From Immersiella caudata (taxonomy: Eukaryota; Ascomycota; Sordariomycetes; Sordariales; Lasiosphaeriaceae): 64,000 bases of DNA. Positions within the stretch are counted from its first letter, which is position 1; every line of letters begins with the position of its first letter. The notes below the pieces were generated by a model. It saw nothing but the letters and a program-made list of their open reading frames with translations, ran no database searches and had not been told where the DNA came from. The stretch spans positions 372,001 to 436,000 of the forward strand of contig JAULSU010000005.1 of NCBI GenBank assembly GCA_030512335.1. Reading direction: 5' to 3'. Below are positions 12,401 through 23,548 of this stretch, in pieces. A program made the translations under genes and the position numbers.

Positions 12401-15039
12401 AAAGGACTACTCAAACCCCCGTGTCCAGGACTTCTTTAGGCTTAACGAGCCGTACGAGGAGATGTACGAGAGGGGGAAGATCCCGCGCATGCCGTGGCAT
12501 GATATTTCCATGCAGGTCGTAGGGCAACCCGCGCGAGATCTTACCCGTCACTTCGTTCAAAGATGGAACTACGTTCGCCGCGGTCGGAAGCCGACGCGGC
12601 CTACTCCTTTCCTCTTGCCCCCTCCAGATTCGAAGAAGGAGGACCTCGAGGCGGTGGGCTTGGACGGAACTTGCGAGGTGCAGATCCTCCGTTCGGCCTC
12701 GACCTGGTCTCTGGGTGTCGAAGACACAGAGCACAGCATCCAGTCGGCCTACATCAAGATGATCGAAGACTCGGACCATTTTGTTTACATGGAAAACCAG
12801 TTCTTCATCACCAGCACGGAGACACTCAACAGCAAAATGGTCAACCGCATTGGCGACGCCTTGGTGGCTCGCATCATCCGAGCGCACGAGAACGATGAGG
12901 ACTGGCGCGCCGTCATTCTCATTCCGTTGATGCCAGGTTTCCAAAACGAAGTCAACGTCCAAGACGGCACCAGCGTCCGGTTGATCCTTCAGTGCCAGTA
13001 TCGCAGTATCTGCCGTGGCGAGCACTCCATCTTTGGAAGGCTCAAAGCCGCAGGCATCGATCCGGAGGACTATATCCAGTTCTTTAGTCTTCGCCAATGG
13101 GGCAAGCTGGGCAACGGCAATATCACGACCGAACAGCTGTATATCCATGCCAAGTGCATCATTGTAGATGACCGCGTTGCCCTCATCGGCTCGGCAAACA
13201 TCAACGAGCGTTCCATGCTGGGCAATCGGGACTCCGAATGTGCTGCCATAGTCCGTGACACTGACATGATTTGGTCGACCATGGGCGGCCGTCCCTACCA
13301 GGTTGGTCGGTTCGCGCATACCCTCCGTCTCCGACTCATGAGGGAGCACCTGGGATTGGACGTCGACGAGATTCTCGAGGAAGAGCGGCAAGCCGACTTG
13401 GACCGTGCGGATCGCGAGTCGCAGTTTTCTGCGGACATGGATCGCATCTACAATGACTCCTCTGACTCGCCAGTTCCTGTCGCTGAAAGCTCCAAGAGAC
13501 GAGAATCAAAGGTCGTCCCACCTTCTACTCCTCCACGGTTCCATCGCTCGCCGAGCTTCAACCACGACATTGATCTTGCTGGGCAACTTACTCCTCGGTC
13601 CCGTGGCCGGTCAAGGGGGAAGTCGGTGGGAACGGAGGTCGACGCTCGCGGTATCACCAGCGACTCGCACAAAAAGGAGGTAGAAGGCTTCGGCCCTGAC
13701 CACTGGAAGGCTGCCCAGGAGGATGGGACCGACCGGGGCAGGGATTCGGTCATTATTGGTAATCGGGAAGTATTGGTCACTGATGTGTCGCCAGAAGGGA
13801 GGGGGACACTTCACAGCCCGAAACGTGCCCACGATCTTCGCCGGTTCTCCAACTCCGTCGGCCCAGATGGAGGCTCTACAAAGGACTTGATGCCTCCCAT
13901 GCCGGCATTTGATAGACGAACCACCGAGCAGCTCGGTCTTCCTCGAGCAAACCAGTTACCCGCATTGCCTATCATGGACGACACTGACATTGGGGGACCG
14001 CCCATCACTGCCGAGACATCAAACAGGCAGAGTTCTGGGATTGCCGGCATCCTGTCCGCGGACATCAAACTCGCCAACATTACCAAAGACTGCATGCGCG
14101 ATCCCCTGAACACGTCCTTTTACGACGACGTGTGGTGCCGCGCGGCAGAGAACAACACCAAGCTTTACCGCCGGGTCTTCCGGGTCATGCCCGACTCCGA
14201 GGTCACCAACTGGGCAGAGTACAGGGAGTTTGAAACGTACAACAAGCGCTTCAAAGAGAGCATGGATGGCCCGCGGACAAGCGAAGAGGGCGAAAGGGGC
14301 GACGCAGCGGCACAACAGACCGCTGCGGGTGGTGCTGGTATCGGTGCGCCAGGACCGGCGGCCATCGCGAAGGGCGTCGGCGAGAAACTAGTCGACGAGG
14401 TATTCCACCAACTGGGCGCCGAGGGTCCGAGGGTTGTCGAGCCAGCAAAGGACTCGGCGCTCGACGAAAAGGCCTCCATGGCAGAGACCCAGAAGGAGGA
14501 GACCGGGATCTCGAGAGTCCCTACCGACCCCGAGAAGGCCGCCCTTTCTGGCTCGGGCACACTGAGCCCAACTTCAGTGCCAGTGCCCGAGGACGGCAGA
14601 CCGGCCAGCGCCGTCACTAGCTACCTCGAGGTTGAGCCTGATATCCGCAAGGAGCGGCGTCCCACATTCTCGACTCCAGAAAAGCCGCCGAATTCCGCTA
14701 GTGGGTTGTCTTTGAATGGCTTCGCAAACGGGAGCTCGGCGGACGTTGGCGGCACTCTGAAATCGGTGGGTTCGCAGAAGCGACGCCGACGCACCATCAC
14801 GAGAGGCAGCCGACGCGGTTTCAACCCTACCGACGACTTGCTCTCACGCGCTGAGGCCGAGGAACTACTCAACCTGACCCAAGGCACACTCGTCCAATTC
14901 CCTTACCACTGGTTGAGTGTTGAGGAGACCAACGGGAATTGGCTGTTCCAGGTCGACCAAGTAGCTCCTCTGCAAATCTAGTAAGTCATCCTGCTTGTTG
15001 ACTCACCAACGCTCATGCTGACTTTCTTGCAGTAACTAA
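9489..15039 (+). CDS. PLD1: Phospholipase D (PX-PH type, Spo14/PLD1 family)
   Basis: A very long first exon (9489-14980) and probably a tiny last exon (15033-15039) encode about 1832 residues. Without the 52-nt terminal intron the protein would stop two residues earlier, at a TAG that overlaps the GTAAGT donor. The enzyme hydrolyses phosphatidylcholine to phosphatidic acid and choline. Order of parts: a disordered Ser/Pro-rich N-terminus (1-about 430); a PX domain (about 445-640) split by an acidic insert; a PH domain (about 648-785); the first HKD motif with His916 and Lys918 in HHEKIVIVDHD; the second with His1220, Lys1222 and Asp1227 in HAKCIIVDD; then a long low-complexity tail from about 1310 and a conserved C-terminal segment (LLNLTQGTLVQFPYHWL). 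Both catalytic motifs are intact. Confidence 0.95.
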
Positions 15040-15398
15040 GCATTGCTTTGATGGCCATGGGTTGGCCATGGTACACAATTCCCTGATGGGGTGAGGGGAT
15101 TATTGTGCTTCGCTGAAAAGCATTACTGCAAGGCGTTACTGGATGTTCCTTGGGTGTCGCTCAGCAGCCGCTTTAGCATTTTCGCGCACAAGCGTCATCG
15201 GCTCAGTTTTCATTACACAAAATTTCGTTCGCTTGGGATCCAGGGCTACATGTGCATGGCCGGATATGTTGTTTACCTTATTGTCTACGTCCTTTGTCCC
15301 TTTTCGATTCTCAGGCTGTCTTCTACTCTACAAGTTTTTACATATAATACAAGGCATTGGATATAAAGCTCCTCCCATAAGCCTGCGCCAGCCGTGCT
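15040..15398. other. Convergent intergenic region
   Basis: The 3' regions of the phospholipase D gene (plus) and COQ7 (minus) meet here. It is moderately AT-rich towards the middle, with no supported gene. Confidence 0.6.
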
Positions 15399-16124
15399 TC
15401 AAACCCTCTCACTCACCCATATGGCCCCCTTACACCCCGCTCGGATGACACCCGTCAACAACCAATGCGGCTGCGCCTTTTGCGCATCATGCTCTACCGC
15501 ATGATCCAAATGCTCCAGCTCTTCATCGCGTATCCTCCTCAGCGTTGAAATCAACTCTCGAAACTCCTCACCAACATCATACCCCTCCGCCTCCCATTGC
15601 CCTACCATTTCCAACAACGTCCGTATCTGCCCATTATAATGCCCCCCTATCTCTGTCTCCACCGCCTCTGTACACGCCATTGCCGCTTCCTTCCCCATCA
15701 TCGCCGTGCCCCATCCCAATCCTGTGGCGAGGACAGACCAAAGGGGGTATAGCGCCGTCGGACGCACGCGGTGCTTTGCGAGGAGGGTGTTGAAGGTGAG
15801 CAGGTGCGCGGCTTCTTGCTCGTACATGTGTGACATGAGCGGGCGCAGGTGGGGTTCGCGACGAAGGAGGGGCGGCGTTTGGGAGGTGTAGATTAGGGTG
15901 GCGGCGAGTTCGCCGGCTTGGTTGACGCGAAGGGCGGAGGAGAGGAAGGCTTTTTGGGAGGGGGTGAGGGGCTTGAGTTTGGGTTTGGTCTCATTGGTGG
16001 AGGTTCCCGTCGAGGCGGCAGGTTGGGGGGTGGTTGAGAGGAGGCGCCTGGCTGTTGAGGTGGTGAGGCGGAGAGGGGTGGATGTTGCTGCTGCTGAGCG
16101 CAGGAGGAGCGGCGTTGGCGCCAT
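15399..16124 (-). CDS. COQ7: 5-demethoxyubiquinone hydroxylase Coq7, mitochondrial
   Basis: Intronless gene for a 241-residue di-iron hydroxylase that carries out the penultimate step of ubiquinone biosynthesis, on the matrix side of the inner mitochondrial membrane. The carboxylate-bridged di-iron ligands are visible in the usual order: Glu72 in RVNQAGELAA, the ExxH pair Glu104/His107 in YEQEAAHL, a Glu near 156-158 in EAVETEIGGHYN, and the second ExxH in RDEELEHLDH (about 200-208). The first 35 residues are rich in Ser, Thr, Arg and Leu with no acidic residues, consistent with a mitochondrial presequence. The start is the only upstream ATG in frame. The gene is divergent from RTF1 across about 0.6 kb. 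Confidence 0.95.
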   Translation of the reverse strand: MAPTPLLLRSAAATSTPLRLTTSTARRLLSTTPQPAASTGTSTNETKPKLKPLTPSQKAFLSSALRVNQAGELAATLIYTSQTPPLLRREPHLRPLMSHMYEQEAAHLLTFNTLLAKHRVRPTALYPLWSVLATGLGWGTAMMGKEAAMACTEAVETEIGGHYNGQIRTLLEMVGQWEAEGYDVGEEFRELISTLRRIRDEELEHLDHAVEHDAQKAQPHWLLTGVIRAGCKGAIWVSERV

Positions 16125-16720
16125 GTTGTTGGGTCCAGAGGACGGATTGTGGTGAGGCCCCGGCTCCTGAAGCGCGGCTTATGAATGTTGGCCCGGCGCC
16201 GGTGACGTTTCGACCGACTCCTCGTCGGAGCTTTGATCTCGGTCGGCTTTGTTCAACTCAGAGGGTCGGCCTTCTGGAACAAAGCCAAGGTCGCTGGCTG
16301 GCCAGTGCTGCAAGGCCGCCCGGCTCCACATGCAGCCCACTTTGTTTCGGACCAATCATGTCTCGGAGTTGTAGGCAGTGCCCAAGAGCCCCTTCTCAAT
16401 GGAGCAAGCGCGTTCTGAGAGGACAAGGACATCAACCTTGTTGCTGGTGCATCTTTCAACATCAGCCCGCTTGACAACCTTTTTCCTTCGCGCCTCGAGC
16501 AGTCCTCTTTTCTATCCTTTAGTTCGCACGAATCCTCCCACATTGCTACGAACTGCTCGATCGAACCGTGTATCCCCTTGCTGTGTGCCGTGCCGTACCG
16601 CGATCGCCGCCTCGCTCCCCGCCGACTCCGAGTCCCTTTGCCTTTGACCTACGAACGGCCGCCCTCCTGCATTGCTACATATTCTTGCCTCGGAACGCCC
16701 GTGGACAGATCGCTGAGAAT
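16125..16720. other. Divergent promoter region of COQ7 and RTF1
   Basis: About 0.6 kb shared upstream sequence. Open frames cross it on both strands but none has a conserved protein. The part nearest RTF1 is pyrimidine-rich, as is common in fungal leaders. Confidence 0.6.
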
Positions 16721-19053
16721 ATGTCTGATATCGATGATGAGCTGCTCGCCCTCGCTGGCGGCGATGTGTCGTCGGACGAGGACGAGGAGATGGACATGAG
16801 CAGAGATGGATCGCGGTCGCCCTCGCCAGCGCCCGCAAAGAAAAAGGAGGCACAATCTAAGGGAGCTGCAGTGAAAAAGACCGCTTCGAAACCAGCGAAG
16901 AAGCGCGCGAGGGATGATGAGTCTGAAGATGAGGGAGAAGCGTGAGTGTGCTCTCGATTTCCGTTTCTACCTTGAAGCTGCGCGCGAGGTGCCCAACTCC
17001 CACATGTCCCCGCCGAGTGGTCTATTTATCTGCGCTGCCACCTATTGTTCTATTCAACCTATTGTCCTTTTCTGCCCTCAAGAGCGGCCCCGAGCTAGTG
17101 TTTGCGCAACGGCCTGAGCTTCTGCAACCATTCCACCTTGCGATCCGCAACTCTTCCACAACCTCTTTCTTCAACACACAACATTTGCTCCATATTGTTT
17201 CCTTCCTTCTCAGCAATCTACGACAATCGAACATCACACCCAGCACAACTTTCTGCTAACCAACCATGGCGCACTCCAGATCGTCAGTTCCTTCCTCACC
17301 GGCCTCGCAGCAGTCGGCTCCCATGGACGAGTCGGATTCCGATTCCGATTCCCCGCAGACGAAGCCGCGCGGTGGCGACGACGAGATGAACCAGTACCCC
17401 GTCGATGGCCTCTTCAAGGACTATGAGGAGAAGGAGCAGATTATGGGCATGCGAGAAATTGAACGAGAACAGATCCTTGCCGAGCGCAGAGAAGAGAACG
17501 AGCGAATCCGTCAGAACCGGATGCTGCGCCAGTTGAAGGTCAATCAGGAGAAGGACATCAAGAAGCGCAAGGCAAGCGCCGCCGATCTCGAGGATGGACA
17601 GCGCAAAGCCTCGCGAGTGCGGACCAAGGCCGGCGAGACCAGCGAGAAGATGGACACGCTGCGCCGCGCACGTGAGGAGCGCAGCAGTCGCAAGGAGCAA
17701 CGAGAGCGTGAGAACGACCGCCGGAAACAGCAGTCTCCCTCCTACCGACGCAGCCGGAGCCGAGGCGATGAGGATAGTGACGTCGAGTGGATGGGCCCGA
17801 GCAAGTCGAAGCAGAAGTCGCGATCGCCTGATGTGCGCGAGAGCTTGCCCGCCGACTTGAAAGATGTTGAGCGCATTCGCGTGGGCCGCAGCCGTTTTGC
17901 TGAGGTCTGCTTCTATCCTGGATTCGAGGAAGCCATCACCGGCTGCTTCGTGCGCATCAACATTGGTCCTGACCCAGAGAAAGGGCATGATGTCTACCGC
18001 ATGGCTGTCATCAAGGGTAAGCTTTCCATCTTCCCATGATGCCCCCTTCTCAAACTAACAGCGCACCAGGCTTCAACCAAGGCCGGCCTTACGCTATTAC
18101 CGATCAGACCGGCAACCAGATGGTTGTGGACCTCTACGTGAATGCTGCTCATGGAAAGGCGCAACGAGAGTGGCCATTCATTATGTGTTCAGACAGCCAT
18201 TTCACCGAGGCAAGTACCCCAGGATACCGTCTATCCTGTTGCCTGCGTTCTAACCTCACTTCAGGCGGAGTTTGAGCGCTACAAGAAGGTCTGCGTGGCA
18301 GAAGGCGTTACGATCCCCGAAAAGATGAGCTTCGTCAACAAAATCGACGACATCAACGCGCTCGTCAGGCGGAAGTGGACTGACGAGGAGCTTTCTGAGA
18401 AGACGAAGCGGCAGGCTGAGCTTTACAGCCGTTTCAGCGGCGTCGAACGTGATACGCTCCAGACACAGCTTGAGCGTGCGCGAGCCCGTGGCGATGAGGG
18501 GTTGGTAAACAAACTTCAAGACAAGCTCGACCATCTCGAAGTTCCGCGTTTGGCCTGGAAGACGTCACTCAACCCTAGGAAGACCGAGAAGAAGGGCCTC
18601 ACGCAACAAGAAAAGCTTGCCATTATCAATGCCGAGAACCGCAAGAAGAACACAGAGGCAGTTCGCAAGGCACAGCTGAAAGAGCGCGCGCACATCCGAG
18701 AAATCCAGATGCGCATTGCGCGTGGTGAGGATGTTCAAGATGACAGCAGTCGCAGAGTGAGGACGCGCATGAAGTTTGTCCACGACGTCAACGAGTACGA
18801 CGACCTCCGTAAGAAGAACGGTGACGCTCCGGCGACGCCAGGTGGCTCAAAGACCGCCGCGGGTAGCGGCGCCACTACCCCAGCCAACGGTGTCAGCACG
18901 CCAAAGCAGGACGGTCTCTTGCCACACATAGCCAAGCTTCAAGAGCTGCAGCGCAGCCAGACCAAGAGCGGCATCCCAACGATCCACAAGCCGCTCATGG
19001 ATGACGACATCATTGGTGCGCTGGATCTGGACATTGACATTGACATTGACTAG
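16721..19053 (+). CDS. RTF1: RNA polymerase-associated protein Rtf1 (Paf1 complex)
   Basis: Four exons, 16721-16941, 17280-18016, 18070-18209 and 18265-19053, encode 628 residues. Rtf1 links the Paf1 elongation complex to RNA polymerase II and promotes H2B ubiquitination. The N-terminus MSDIDDELLALAGGD is the conserved Rtf1 start, which supports the first exon. The Plus3 domain runs from about 275 to 385 (DLKDVERIRVGRSRF ... CVAEGVTIPEK) and is interrupted by two introns. A charged coiled-coil-rich region follows. The first intron is long (338 nt). The third uses a GC donor (GCAAGT) with a normal CAG acceptor; this is the only way to join the frames on both sides without losing Plus3 residues. 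A second ATG with a strong context lies at 17266, just before the second exon. Confidence 0.93.
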
Positions 19054-19977
19054 ATGGTAGATGGCGGCGTATAATTGTGCGCAAAGCACAACAATTCGAC
19101 ACTGACCGTGGCTACACTGGGACCTGGTAAGACGGTAAAAAAGCACGGCGCTGGGAGGCATGAAAGCGGTGTTGAGATGTACACAAATTTCTGCACGTTT
19201 CACTTTAGATACCGCCCACTTGGCGCAGCGAATGATATTTTTCCCGGTGATGTCAGCTGTAAGCGGAACAAGTGATGCCCCAGGTAGCTTGATGATAAAT
19301 AAGTCGGGGGAGTGTTGGTTGTGTGCGGCTCTAGTGTCGGCGTAGAAACAGAGTTGAACACTACTTCCAAAGTGCATGGAAGCCTGGTCAAAACCTCATG
19401 GAAACTGAACAAAAACAACGAAACCTAGAATAAACCCTGATTAAAAAGGGTAGAATCTTGACAGCTACCTCTCATCTCGCGACCCTTCCAGGCATGAACC
19501 GCCAGGTCCTCCTAGTTCGCATCAGACACTTCAGGGGCACAAACGAATCATGAGCGAAAACAATTTACACAGCAAAGCTGAAGCTCGTTTCGATCGTAAA
19601 TATCTAAATACAAGCGCTCTGCTATCGGTTATGATACAACAGGTTCCTAACATTCTCAACAATGGACAGGTTTTCGCTTCCCGATCCACCCAACCTTTTC
19701 CGGTCGCCTGCCTCTATCTTTGCCAGGCGAGTTCGACCGCAGCACCGCTTGAGACCGACGCCGGGGGCACAAACGAAACATGCTCTGATACCACGCCGGG
19801 TAAGAGAAGTCCGCCTATGCTCAAATAATAAAAGTGTATGTCACAACGGCTCCGTGTATCGTCGCCTTCAAGAATCCAAAAGGGGATGGTCGCAGGGTTG
19901 ATACCCCAGACTATTAAACAAATACTCGCAAATTTCGAATTGGAGACGGAGGCGCCCGGAAAGGCCAACTCATCACC
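19054..19977. other. Convergent intergenic region
   Basis: About 0.9 kb between the 3' ends of RTF1 (plus) and the AHC1-like gene (minus). Short open frames only. It holds two copies of a 14-nt direct repeat, at 19534-19547 and 19764-19777. Confidence 0.6.
19534..19777. repeat. Short direct repeat pair
   Basis: The 14-mer GGGGCACAAACGAA occurs at 19534-19547 and again at 19764-19777, and in both copies CATG follows after one differing base. The two copies are on the same strand. No coding role is apparent. Confidence 0.6.
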
Positions 19978-21846
19978 TCAGACCTTCTGCTTTCGCCTGC
20001 CTTTTGCTTTGTTGTTTGTGGCGAGGGGGCTGACGAAGGTGACATGTCTAGGTTCTTCTTTCTTGAGGTTGACGGCGTTGTTTTTGGGAGGGCGGCAGTG
20101 TGAAATTTGGCGCGCGGCGACAACTTGGACGTCATCTTCAATGTTGATCTCGGCAACGTCGGAAACAGACTCGGCATCCATAACATCGCTAGTGTCGGAT
20201 GCGGACCCATCGTCCGAATCATCGTACTCCCCGTCGTCGCTAACAAGAGACGGTGCGTTGTTGCTGGCGATGGTGTTCGGGCTGAGATCCACATCCATGT
20301 CATCGTCGTAAATCGGCGTCTCGGGAAAGCCGGAGGACACAGAACCATCAAGTGAGGTCAGACCTAGGTGCGTCGGGGTCCTACCCTTGCTGCTCGCAGG
20401 TCGAGGAGCCGCCGCCGATGGTGGTGGTGGGGATGCCCCAGAGCGAGCCGGAACACGCATGACCGCCGGTGTGCGCGCCGCTGGCAGAGCCGAGTGCTTC
20501 GGGCTGCTGGGGGCCTCCAGTGCGCTTGGCTGATCCAGGTCCGAGTCGTCCATAGGCGTTGTGAACATGTCCCAGTCCACCTTGATCTTTGCATCGTGCA
20601 CCTGCTCGCTGAGATTGCCACTGCGCTTCCTCTTTTGCATCAGCTGCGACAAATAGGGGGTTTCTGAGGAGGCGACAAAGCCGGACGAGTTGCCATCTTC
20701 ACGAGTGGGAATTTTATCCACGCTCGGGAGCTTCCCAGCGTGGTAGAGATCAAGAGATGAGCGGATACGAGACAGAAGCGCCTTGTACGCCTGCTGCTCT
20801 GAGACCGGTTCATTGCTCAGCAATGGATGGACCAGACCCGAGGCAGAGTTCGTAGCAGCTTTCTGAGCCTCTTCGCCGACGATACCGCCGGCCTCATCCA
20901 CCTCGATAGGGTGCCCACAGTGAACGGCGGCTTCGTCATGGCTTTTGAAGTCACGCCTATGGGCAATGCGGCAATGGTTGATAAACCCTTGCGTGCTCGA
21001 GAAATCCCATCTGTGGCAGTCAATGCAGACGAGCTTCACCGTGACCCCGTCGGAGCGCTTCAACACGCAGGGGCCTTGCTTGTCCTTTGGTTGCGGGTAT
21101 CCACTGGATAACGACTGCAACCTTTGTCCTCCCACACCCCGGACAGCCCGCTTCCCGAAGTTTCCAACGTCCATGCTGTTTCTTGTCGTCCTGCCTTCAA
21201 CATTCCTAGCCCGGCTACCCTCCGTCGAGACGTACGGTTCCGGTTGAAGGCCGTCAAAAGCGGGATCAGGTATCAGCCACTTAGCATAATGTCTAGCGTA
21301 GGGACCCTCGACAACACCAAATGGCGGTGCCCATTTAGGCACAGGCTGGCCAGATTTCGCCTGCAAGGCGGGACCCTTACCGCTGCTGATTTCCAGCATC
21401 TGACTAGGCGTTGGACACTGAACGGGGTACGGCATGAGGTGACACCGGCGAAGCTGTTCCAGAGCAACCTGGCACTTCGCCAACTCTTGGTTGATAAGCC
21501 TCAGCTCATCGTGCTTCAGTAGAATCTCGAGCCCAAACTGGCTCTGGATGACATCCTTTACGCCCTCGGGGTCAAGAGCCGCGCTTGGCCTCCGCGACAC
21601 GCTGGCGTCGTCGCCATCGGCGGATGCGGAAACGGGGGAAGGGAGACCGCCATGCTGCTCCGTTTTGACGCGCTTTGGACAGGGAACGTCGGAGGAACAA
21701 AATGAAGTGTCGACGGCACTCGGCCGTCTCCTCTTGGGAGACAGGATCGGATGTTCCGCCGCTGGGAGCTCCGTAGCGGGTTGACTTAAAAGGGATGTTT
21801 TGTCGCTGCTCCTCGAGTCGGAGGGCCAGAAGAAACGCATCGGCAT
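19978..21846 (-). CDS. AHC1-like C2H2 zinc-finger protein (ADA acetyltransferase complex-related)
   Basis: Intronless gene for a 622-residue protein. Its one clear domain is a C2H2 finger with Cys274, Cys277, His290 and His295 (C-x2-C-x12-H-x4-H), followed by a conserved His/Cys segment (RDFKSHDEAAVHCG). This arrangement matches the zinc finger of fungal Ahc1-like proteins, named after the yeast ADA histone acetyltransferase component. Upstream lies a conserved helical block near 92-135 and an aromatic block (KWAPPFGVVEGPYARHYAKW, near 190). The C-terminal half is disordered with acidic clusters and a basic end (KGRRKQKV) that could be a nuclear signal. Family assignment is by pattern recognition; membership of an acetyltransferase complex is inferred. 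The start is the first in-frame ATG. Confidence 0.72.
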   Translation of the reverse strand: MPMRFFWPSDSRSSDKTSLLSQPATELPAAEHPILSPKRRRPSAVDTSFCSSDVPCPKRVKTEQHGGLPSPVSASADGDDASVSRRPSAALDPEGVKDVIQSQFGLEILLKHDELRLINQELAKCQVALEQLRRCHLMPYPVQCPTPSQMLEISSGKGPALQAKSGQPVPKWAPPFGVVEGPYARHYAKWLIPDPAFDGLQPEPYVSTEGSRARNVEGRTTRNSMDVGNFGKRAVRGVGGQRLQSLSSGYPQPKDKQGPCVLKRSDGVTVKLVCIDCHRWDFSSTQGFINHCRIAHRRDFKSHDEAAVHCGHPIEVDEAGGIVGEEAQKAATNSASGLVHPLLSNEPVSEQQAYKALLSRIRSSLDLYHAGKLPSVDKIPTREDGNSSGFVASSETPYLSQLMQKRKRSGNLSEQVHDAKIKVDWDMFTTPMDDSDLDQPSALEAPSSPKHSALPAARTPAVMRVPARSGASPPPPSAAAPRPASSKGRTPTHLGLTSLDGSVSSGFPETPIYDDDMDVDLSPNTIASNNAPSLVSDDGEYDDSDDGSASDTSDVMDAESVSDVAEINIEDDVQVVAARQISHCRPPKNNAVNLKKEEPRHVTFVSPLATNNKAKGRRKQKV

Positions 21847-23548
21847 GCCGGCGACGATGAAGTCAGGTGTGCGCCTCCCACTGACGGGTGGAGGTGCACT
21901 GATTTAAATGGTTGGTGCCGTCGCAAGGCAGCAACCGTCAATGAGTCGATGCGAAAAGGGGCAACAATGAACGGTTGCGACAGGTAAGGCTGACGTAACC
22001 AGGAGGCCGTGCAGGGCGAGAGTGTCCAAATCGGGTTAGATGGCCCGGTCGGGTGAGTCGGTTACGGGTTTAGTCAGATTCCAGAGGCCGCAGGAGCCTT
22101 CGCTGAGCTGGCCGCCCCAGACCCAACGGGGACAGGGTCAAGTCAGGCTGGAGGCCAAATGCTGGCGCCACTCCTTGCTGCGCAGCGCAAGAGCAGCGAT
22201 GCGACCGGGAAATGAATGCGATCGGGAGACGACGAGTTGGAAAAGCGACGCAGGAAATGCGCGAAAGCTAGTTAAAGCCTCGCGATCGTTCGCAAAAAGG
22301 AAGGGCGGACGTAGCGGGTGCGAAATGAGCGCGTGAAGGGAAGAACAGCAAATGTTGATCGACCGCGCTGCTCTGTTGCGCGGTTTTGGTCGAGTCGTGG
22401 GTGATGTTGGTTGCAAGTTGATTGAGGTTTGGGGGGGATGGGCGCTGTCACGCGGGTTGTAAGGGGAGACGCAACACGAAGGGAAATTGTTTGGAAGTCA
22501 GGACCAAGTCGGAGGCAAAATGCAAGGGAACAGGGGGGCCACCCGTGACTAACCCAGGGAAGTGATTGAGGGAGGGAGTCTTTGCGATCTGATTCGCCGA
22601 CCCAGAACCAGTCGCGGGTCCGGGCGCCTTGTCTTACTTTCGCTTGGTCTGTGCCTGCCACCCCAGCCCGTAGAAGCACAAGCCACCTTCACAACCACAC
22701 GCCCAACTGAAGGGCAGGCAGCGTGAAAGCTGCAGCCCAGAGCACTCAAGATGCATGCGGCGAATGCCGCTCAAGAGACCAGAACACTCAGCGCCAGCAG
22801 CGAGCGCGAGAGCGTTGCGACCGCTTGAGGGCACCTCCGACCGTGGGTGGGCAGAAGCGAACGAGGGGACTGGCGATCACGTCAGACCCACTGATCTGAA
22901 CCCGACGGGAGCCTAGCGTCACTCACTCCTCAATGGGGCGCGATAGCGTCAAACAGGCAGCGGAGGCAATGTGGAGTGGATGATGAAGCAGCCATCGCGA
23001 TGCGGCGGGCTGTGTCCACTGTCCAGAGCAACCTCCTGATGGTCAGGACGGATGCGACCAGCCAAACCACCGGCCGCTTGTTGCGCGCAACAGCACGGCA
23101 CCAAAGAAGCGCACGAATCCACCCACCCTCGCACAGCCGTTCCTCGGAAGTCGGGCGAGATGATGGGCGAGATGATGGCGGGTCGCATTCAACAGGTGTG
23201 AAGGTCCATTTTCGGGGCCAAGCCAGTGCTTTGATTGACTACCCTCCAACAAGAATAGCTTCATAAAACACGTGCATCCATTTTTGGAACTGGCAAGTCG
23301 TGCTGATAGGATATAGTTGGTGAGCGTACCCTGCACCACTGTCGAAGAGGTCAACTTGTCTGCTTGATGGCCTCATTCCACATGGACCATGACAAACAAA
23401 TCCGTACGTAATCTGTCCCGCTAGAACGTCTCCGACGATCTGCCATACCTGGGCATTGCTGCATGTTGCAGCTGCAACCTGAATTCCAGCCTGCTTGTGG
23501 CTGCCAAGGAGCTCCAAGTGGGTCACGACGATTTGCCCCGCCATCGTG

